The notes under the pieces: model-generated
Databases searched by the model: none
What the model was told of the DNA's origin: nothing
Seen by the model: the letters and a program-made list of their open reading frames with translations, nothing else
Position numbers and translations under genes: made by a program
DNA from: Laburnicola sp. R22_1
Taxonomy: Eukaryota; Ascomycota; Dothideomycetes; Pleosporales; Didymosphaeriaceae
Length of the DNA: 64,000 bases
Direction of reading: 5' to 3'
Assembly (NCBI GenBank): GCA_014281115.1
Contig: JACONQ010000007.1
Span: 930,001-994,000 of the forward strand
In this document: positions 56,829 through 64,000 of the stretch, piece by piece
How the letters are laid out: the number at the start of each line of letters is the position of its first letter
Numbering within the stretch: position 1 is the first letter of the stretch

Positions 56829-57605
56829 TGTGTGTATTATTAAATTAACTACTTAGGAGTAGAATAATAATGGCTTTTATTTTAAATAATATGTGTGGCA
56901 TTATATTAACTACCTAGGGGTAGCACAATAAAGGCTTTTATCTTAAACAATATAATAAAAAAAGTAGAGTCTTTTATAGAGTAAATAAAAAGTTTTTATA
57001 TATGTGTGTAATATTAATTTATCTACCTAGGAGTTAGACAAGAAAGGCTTTTATTTTAAATAACATAATAAAAAAAGCAGAGCCCCCTACGTAGTAATTA
57101 AAAAGAGCGTAAAAGAGGATTATAAAAAGTTTTTATATATAAACTTTAATTTTTTTAAATTTTGTTACTATTTTTTATATTATTAAGATATAATTAGTTA
57201 AACTAATTCTTTATTTTATAAAAGTACATAGGCTATTTACTTTTATAAAAGAAAGATTTTTTTATAATTATCTTATCGCTTTTTTATAATTACCTATTTT
57301 ACGCTCTTTTTTAATTACTAAGCATGGGGCTCTACGTTTTTTATTATGTTATTTAAGATAAAAGCCTTTGTCGTTCTACTCCTAGGTAGTTAATTTAATA
57401 ACACATAATTATCTTTTTTATACTCTTTTTAATTACTAAGTAGAAGGCCCTACTTTTTTTATTATATTATTTAAAATAAAAGCCTTTATGTGTATTATTA
57501 AATTATCTATCTAGGAGTAGAATAATAAAGGCTGTTATCTTAAATAGTATATTAAAAAAAGCAGAGCCTTCTACTTAGTAATTAAAAAGACCATAAAAAC
57601 GATAA
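56829..57605. repeat. Cluster of five to six short dispersed repeat copies, both orientations
   Basis: Copies at about 56829-56888 (plus, truncated), 56889-56996 (plus), 57002-57140 (plus), 57286-57407 (minus), 57412-57488 (minus, truncated) and 57487-57605 (plus). All share TATGTGTGGCATTAAATT-like starts and AAAGCAGAGCC / AGTAATTAAAAAGAGCG blocks. Two truncated copies break at about the same internal point, next to AAGGCTTTTAT. The cluster suggests repeated insertion of the element into itself. Confidence 0.75.
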
Positions 57606-57873
57606 AAAAGTCTTTATTATTTAGAATTTATTCTACTTCTAGGTAGATTAAATAATTTTTTTATAAACAAAGCTGTATTTCGCAGCTATACTTTAGTAAA
57701 AGAAATAATTAGCTATAGCCTATTTTTCTATATACTAGCTCTATATAAGATATCTATTATATAAATATATATAATCTAGCTAATAACGCGCTTATTATTT
57801 AGCACCCTATAAGACTATTATGTATACTATAAATAATATTATATAATTATATTTTTACGCTCTTTTTAATTAC

Positions 57874-58052
57874 TATAAGGGAGCAATCGGACTTAATTAT
57901 TAAATAAGGATACTAGGTGCCGCATACTACCTGTGTAGTAGTAGCCCTAAGGGCGCGCTAGTACTACCTAATTAGGACTAGCACATAGAGCTAGATTAAT
58001 ATTAGGCCGACTAGAGATCTGATAGGCTAATGGGCGGCGATCCCTAATATTA
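57874..58052 (-). repeat. 3' LTR of Gypsy element 2
   Basis: About 179 bp, starting TATAAGGGAGC and ending CCCTAATATTA on the plus strand; both ends are compatible with RIP-changed TG and CA. Directly after it the plus strand reads CCCCCCTCTCCCCCT, that is, a polypurine tract on the coding strand abutting the LTR. Boundaries are inferred without the partner LTR. Confidence 0.65.
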
Positions 58053-59284
58053 CCCCCCTCTCCCCCTACAAGCCTTAGCCCTAGTAAGGCAAGAAAATAT
58101 ATTAGAGGCGCTAATCGCGTAACTTAATAAATATTGTAAATTGCTATAATTTACTATGATTTATTATAAACTATTATAAACTATTTAAGACTATTTAAGA
58201 CTATTTAGAAATATTATAATAATATAAATAACTATTGCAAATAATCTTCTCTAGTATATAAGCTAGTAAAGTAAGCGCCCCTTTTACTACGCATTATAGT
58301 AGTTATGTTTAATAAGACAACTTAGGCGTCTCTATATAGGTGTAACCTAGAGAGAGACCTATTACTTAAAAAGGTTGTCTAAGAGAGCTAGTTAGCGGGC
58401 GCTCTATATGTCTATCCTGGCAGCTTTGCAGTATAACATTATTATTAAGAGGTACCTTAATTTTATATGCGCGCTAGGGCGGATATAGGAGCCTAAGACT
58501 TAGAGTCCTTAACTCTATTATCCCTTAGGTATATAACTATTAGGTTTTTGTATAATACTAGGTCCTTATATAGTGTGTGCAGGCCTAGCTTTATATTATT
58601 ATTCTTATAGTAATTTTTAACTACTTTCTTATAACCTAATATCTTTGTATAGGGTTATTACTCTAGATTAGCATTTTACTTTAAAAAGTTCTTATACCTA
58701 ACTTTATATATAAGCAATCTCTTTCTACCTATTAAGAAATCTTTGCATTAATAGTTAATCTTACTATTTATAATTGTGTTAATATAGTAGGCTTATAATC
58801 CCTCTAGTAGTTAGATAGGTATGTCTACCACAACTGCGCCCTCTCTATTAGAGAGATGGAACGCATTTAGTGTGTTATATAGTAGCTAGATATAGAACTA
58901 AAAGTAAATATTATAGTAACTAGTTAGGAGCTTAAGTTAATATATATAATTGTTAAATACCTCCATAATTAGAAATAGTCCTAGGTTCTTAACGTCTAAG
59001 CCCTTGCTTAGTTAAAGGGATAGAATATTACAAGTGTTAAGGTAGACTATATTTTTTATAGTATATACTAGTACTAGTTATTATCCCTTATTTATATAAA
59101 GTTCTATTTTAGACTAGGCCAAAGCTAAGTTCTTATTTGTAAAATATATAATATTCTTACTATGTTAAACTATACGCTAGGCATCCTTATATAATAACTA
59201 CTTATAGCGGTCTATTATAGTAACTAGAGTAATAGGCTTAAAACCTTATTATAGTAAATAGCCCTTAGTTGTAAGTAAGAGCGC

Positions 59285-59430
59285 AACGCTAGTAGATATA
59301 TTTTTCTTATAATTTATAGCTAGCTACGCGATAGGTAACTAGTTGATCTAGTTATTTTATATATAATTAATATAATAGCACAAATATACCTTAAGAATAG
59401 TATTTATTATCTTAGTTTGTCTATTGCTCT
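59285..59430 (-). pseudogene. Gypsy element 2 integrase remnant
   Basis: Minus-strand reading TKIINTILKVYLCYYINYI, a stop, then NN, a stop, IN, a stop, LPIA matches the integrase stretch T-E-R-x-N-Q-x-L-E-x-Y-L-R-C-Y-x-N-Y-x-Q-D-x-W then L-P-x-A. Confidence 0.85.
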
Positions 59431-61319
59431 TTAGGTAAAAAGTGGTTATAAGCGCAAGTTAGGTACTAACGCTCCTATAGAGCTTATGCTAAAAGTAGGA
59501 TGTAAACTAGACTTTGTGGTTTAAGATAATAGTGTCTAGAAATTCTTCCTTACGCTAGACATATTTAATAAAAGCCCTAATAATAACCTTAATATCTAGT
59601 AATAGTAGTGTAATATAGTTGTGCTATTTAAGAGACGGTTAATAATAACTATAATATAATAATATATAACTCCGCTGCGTGTACACTCTAGTAATAGTAT
59701 AATAAAGTTAATAGAAATATTTTTCTAAAATTGCTTTAGTACTAGTAGTGGGCGTAAGAGCCCTTACTTTTATTTCTTAAATGGCTTTAAGTAGTAGTAT
59801 GTAACGTAGTTGTGCGTATAATAAGCTACTATGTCTATTATGCCAGGCTAGTAATAGTGTTAACTAACTTTATAATACGTCCCTTGCTTATTTATATATT
59901 CTGCCCTAGGAGGCTTATAATAGGATTATATAATATCTATATCAAGGGTGTTATTAAAAGGAATAAAGATACGCTTTTAAAAGTAAACTAAACTATTAGT
60001 AATATTATAGTTCTAAAGTTTTATTTTAATATTGTGTTTATATATAACTATGACTAGAAGGCATTATATGCCTTATTATTTTGCTATAATAATCTATTAT
60101 AAAATAGGGTTCTTAGTAGTTGCTTATTTTAACTAGTCTATTATACTAATGTGACTTTATATAAAGAGGTCCTTATCTGGCAACTCTGTCTATTCTAGTA
60201 AGATTACTTTGCAACTTTTTAGAGGACTATTGTTAACTATCCTATCTCTAATAGGTATCTTCTTATTTATATAGTATAATCTTACGGCAAGACTAATAAC
60301 TAATTTTTTTACTCCTGCTAGCATCTATATAAGATAAACTATATATAATACTTTCTTAGTGGGACGTTTAGTATAAAGCGTAACTATGCTTAGGATAGGC
60401 TTATAGGTAACTACTAGTAGGGTAGGTTTAAGGGTAACTACTAGTAAGGTAGGTTTAAGGTTAATATGGTTAGGTGTAAGTATTATCTAAGTCTAGTACT
60501 ATAGATAATTATTATAAATATATTATAGAAAGTCGCTAGGCCTATATATAAGCGAATCTGGTTTGCTACTCTACCTACTAGGGTAATAGGTAATCTTAAA
60601 ATTAAACTTAGATAGAAATTCTGTCTAGTAGGCTTAATAATAATTTAACTGTTTAGTGCTTATAAACTACTCTAAGGCCTAATAATCTAAGATAATGTTA
60701 ATAAGTAAGCTATCTAAGAGCTCTAGTCTCTATTCTTTAAACGCCTTAATAATAGCGAGTAATTTCTTATTATAGATAGCGTAATTACACTCTATTAGAA
60801 TTATCTGTGTTAATATAAATGCCACTAGTTATAAGATCCTATTACACTATATTTGTAATAGAATAGCTGCTATAATAAAGTCTAACGCGTTACTTTCCAC
60901 CTAGGTTTTAAGGTCTAAGTTAAAATGAGCTAGTATAGACGCGATAGTAAACGCATACTTTAGTTGCTTAAACACCTAAGCAGCTAGACTATCTATTATT
61001 AGTAAAAATTTAATAAAAGTATCTTTATAGGTAAGATTAGTAAGTGCCTATATAAGGCTAGAGTAGTCTATAATAAACTAGTAGTAAAAGTTTACAAACC
61101 CTAGAAATAACTAGACTTCTCTTATATTTATAGGCAATCACTACTTAGTAATAATACTAATCTTAGCGGGATCTATTTTAATTCCCTTAGTAATAAGTAT
61201 TAGTCCTAGGTACTTAATCTTTTTTACCGCAAACTTGCACTTGTTAATATTTAGGTAGAGCCCTACCTCTTTTAAATAATAGTAGACCTAATAGACGTGC
61301 TCCTTGTACTTTGCTAATA

Positions 61320-61790
61320 TTCTACTAAAAACAAGGATGTTATTAATATACGCTAAGCAAAAGTTGTTAAGATATTTATATAGGGTCTTATTAATATAGG
61401 ACTAGAATATAGCTAGGGCATTATATAGTCTAAAAGGCATTACGAAGTATTTAAAAAGCCTATATTAGGTTGTGAACGCAGTCTTATGTTTGTTGCCTTT
61501 TTTAATACGTACCTTATAAAAGGCTGTAATAATATTAAGGATACTAAACTATTAGACGCCTAATAACTTTGCTAGCGTCTTATATATGTTTAGTAAGAAG
61601 TTCTTATTCTTAATAGTAACTAAGTTTAGCTAATAATAGTTAATATAAATCTAGAGTCTACTATTTAGTTTCTTAATAATAAGCATAGGCGTAGTAAAGT
61701 TAGAGGTGCTATGCTAAACTTTACCTATACTAAGTTTCTTGTTAATATATGCCTTAACTGTAAGAGCCTTCTTCTTACTTATGCTATATA
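61320..61790 (-). pseudogene. Gypsy element 2 reverse transcriptase remnant
   Basis: Minus-strand reading is nearly continuous: SNFTTPMLIIKKLN, then a YRALN-like block (YINYY), FSILNIITAF (family F-S-x-L-D-I-x-x-A-F), KTAFTT, FKYFVMPFRLYNALAIF (family F-E-Y-L-V-M-P-F-G-L-x-N-A-P-A-T-F), and AYINNILVFS at 61324-61353 (Y-x-D-D box with Asp to Asn). Only stops, no net frameshift, interrupt it. Confidence 0.92.
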
Positions 61791-62980
61791 GTTATACAGC
61801 TAAGTGTTTTACTTTAAGTTCTAGATTAATATTATAGTCTATTCTAGGTTAGTAAGGTAATAGCTAATTTTTAGGGACTATAAACGCCTACCACTTATCT
61901 TAAATTTAACTTAGTAGAGTCTTACGTATCTTAGCTATAGTTTTATCTAGTTAGTTTATCTTCTAGTAAACTTATTAAAGTCCTTTTATATTAGCATAGC
62001 AAGATTTATATAGAAAAGTTGCGTAAATATCACTTTAATATTAGTAGTGTTATTAGGTTTCTTAGTATTTAAATTGTCTAGATTATTATTAATAGGTTCT
62101 AGCTTGTCTAGGTGTTCTGGGTATAGCTAGGTAGCGTTATAGTTAAGATAAGATACTATTAATAATACTATATACTCTAAAATAACTTTAATGTCTATAC
62201 TAGTATATACTAAATATGGCACCCTTGGTTTTAGAAGCTATTATTAATAGCCCTTACTTAAGATAATAATAGAAAGGCCTTTTATGTAATAATTATCTAT
62301 ATAAAAGAGTTTATTAAATGTTATAGTCTTCTTCTCCTAGTTAATATTTGGGTTATAGGCACTTAACTATAATATGCTAAAGATAATATTAAACCTAGTT
62401 ATGTCTATAATATATGCGAGTTTCTTGCTAAAATAATCTCTATAATAGATAGGTAGCAAAGCAGCCTTTATAAGCACCTACTTTATAATTCTATCTTCTA
62501 GTTATAGTTGCACTAGATGTTTAAGCGTTACTATTTATAGGCTACGCTTTAAGACACATATATAACTTATATAGGTATTAGTTACCCTAGAGTTAGTAAA
62601 CCTATTAATAGTAACTCTTACGCCGCTAGCTACCTATAGTTAGCACTTAAAAATAAACTAAGCTCTATAGACTAATAACTAGCTATTATTAATTAAATTA
62701 GTATAAAGCTTAACTACTTATTAGGGCTAAAATAACTAACGTGTTAGCTAAAGCTTTAGCTTCCTAATCTTGCGTATAAGTTTTAGTAGTAACTCTTAAG
62801 ATTCTTACTAACAACTTTTAATAGGGATATTTAGTTTTCTAATAGTGTAGTCTTAGTTAAGGCGGTGGGAGCTAGTAATAAGAGTTATAGATTAATAGTA
62901 GTAAGACCTGCGTTAATAAGAGACTTAATCTTATTTACTAGCTATTATGGCTTGCTCTTATATAAGGCGTTGTTATTTTT

Positions 62981-63013
62981 ACAATAGTGGCCTTTTTTGC
63001 TACATTTAATATA
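62981..63013 (-). pseudogene. Gypsy element 2 Gag zinc-knuckle-like motif
   Basis: Minus-strand YIKCSKKGHYC fits C-x2-C-x4-H if the first Tyr was Cys (TGT to TAT, a RIP-type change). The last Cys is closer to His than in the canonical knuckle, so the call is tentative. Its place upstream of the polymerase fits Gag. Confidence 0.5.
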
Positions 63014-64000
63014 GCGTCCTTTATCTATAAGAAGTTTAACCTGGGCGTTAGTATAATCTAAAATATTACTACTCGCGTTACTATTTCCGTCACAACTATC
63101 TTCTTTAGCATAACCTTCTTAGTTGCTATTATTATTAGTAGTTTACTACTAGAAAGAACCTTATAACTTTAGAATTATGGCTTAATATTATATCTTCTTA
63201 ATAAACAAGGCCTATTAATCGCTATTTAACTATTATTTATCGGCCTTTAATGAGAATGGCTTTAGTAGTCAAATTGCTATAATAATTTTCTATTAATCTA
63301 GTATGTTAATAGGAGCAGTCGCAATTTTAAATCAGAATAGCCAATCTTTAAAACTCTTCCTATTCCTATTTTTTAGCCAATTGCTCTGCATAGCCGCATA
63401 GGCTTTGTCTATAGGGTCTGCGGCCACATAACTATAATCTAATATCTTAAATATATCCTTAGTAGACTAAAACACTCCTAGTTTATTAAACTCTATTTAG
63501 TGCTCTAGTTACTAATAGGCAATATCTAAAGTATAATTAAAGATAAATTCTATCTTAGCGTATTTAGTAGTAAAAATATAATTGTACACACTTAGGTAAG
63601 AATATATAGAACTTTTCTATAGCTTATAGTTCTTATAATTATTAGATTCTTTAAACTTATTAGGCTTACACAAATAATATTTAGGTGTCTAACTAATACC
63701 TATTAATACTAAAATAGATTAACTACCTAGTATAGTAGCTTAAGTATTATAGACTATATTTATTACTATAACTACTAGATATAAAGTGCCTGCCTATAAT
63801 ATAGCGTATATTTAAGTGTGGTATTATTAAATAATCTTAAGGTCTTTAGGCGTTAAATCCTATTAAACGTGCGGAGAGATATTAGGCGGGGCAAAAGTTA
63901 TTACCTTAAGCTACTCCTTTAACTTTGTAACCTTTTATTTCTAGACCTTACTATAAGCGTAGTATAGTTCTTTTAATTCTTTTAACTAATTAACGCGCGC

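Larger units (their letters stand above)
57874..64000 (-). mobile_element. Second Ty3/Gypsy LTR retrotransposon, 5' end outside the window
   Basis: The 3' LTR is at 57874-58052 and coding is on the minus strand. Integrase is at about 59285-59430, reverse transcriptase at 61320-61790, and a Gag zinc-knuckle-like motif at 62981-63013. The 5' LTR must lie beyond 64000, so the target duplication (left flank ATTAC, 57869-57873) cannot be tested. The LTR differs from that of element 1, so this is another family. It interrupts a minus-strand copy of the short repeat whose end is visible at 57855-57873. Stops saturate all frames. Confidence 0.85.

Overview
The window looks like a chromosome segment from a filamentous ascomycete (Pezizomycotina). 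Introns are short (about 47-181 bp) with GTRNGY donors and CTAAC-like branch points, the housekeeping genes have clear fungal orthologues, and the second part is AT-rich DNA saturated with C-to-T/G-to-A change of the RIP (repeat-induced point mutation) type. A two-compartment genome of this kind is well known in Dothideomycetes such as the Pleosporales. That placement is an inference; nothing here fixes the species.

Positions 1-36917 are a gene-dense euchromatic block. A cluster of three small unknown genes (438-882, 1135-1560, 1834-2708) is followed by a coiled-coil gene carrying a frameshift (3649-5057). Next come the proteasome base subunit RPN1 (minus), divergent from the ribosome-biogenesis kinase RIO2 (plus), an unknown PY-motif protein (10467-11210, minus), an MSSP/RBMS-like two-RRM RNA-binding protein (12491-14517, minus), and a long non-coding stretch. 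NADPH-cytochrome P450 reductase (18000-20142, minus) is divergent from a very large TAO3/Mor2/Furry-family morphogenesis scaffold (21150-29096, plus). A second PY-motif protein (30012-30865) follows, then eIF2B-alpha/GCN3 (minus) divergent from an aldehyde dehydrogenase (plus), and finally a secreted or vacuolar M28 aminopeptidase (34878-36446, minus). I resolved exon structures by hand from splice signals and reading-frame continuity; most are supported by conserved protein sequence across the junctions.

Positions 36918-64000 are a RIP-degraded transposon nest with no intact gene. I could reconstruct the layering from terminal repeats and target-site duplications. The AT-rich block starts exactly at the terminal inverted repeat of a PIF/Harbinger DNA transposon (36918-56590, TSD TAA). 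Into it were inserted a 433-bp hAT-like non-autonomous element (37561-37993, 8-bp TSD), a 5.7-kb hAT transposon (38493-44170, 8-bp TSD, with telomere-like subterminal repeats), copies of a short ~125-bp repeat, and a complete Ty3/Gypsy retrotransposon (48186-56432, two 279-bp LTRs, 5-bp TSD GCATT). Beyond the Harbinger right end is a cluster of the same short repeat, interrupted by a second Gypsy element (57874 to beyond the window end). Conserved motifs of the Harbinger and hAT transposases and of both Gypsy polyproteins can still be read through the many stop codons.

The most unusual items are (i) the nested-transposon reconstruction, with the isochore edge coinciding with a Harbinger TIR; (ii) the hAT family with telomere-like subterminal repeats; (iii) a set of small unknown proteins sharing a D/F-x-x-W/Y-G core, two of which also share C-terminal PY motifs; and (iv) a Gcn4/CpcA consensus site in the promoter shared by GCN3 and an aldehyde dehydrogenase.
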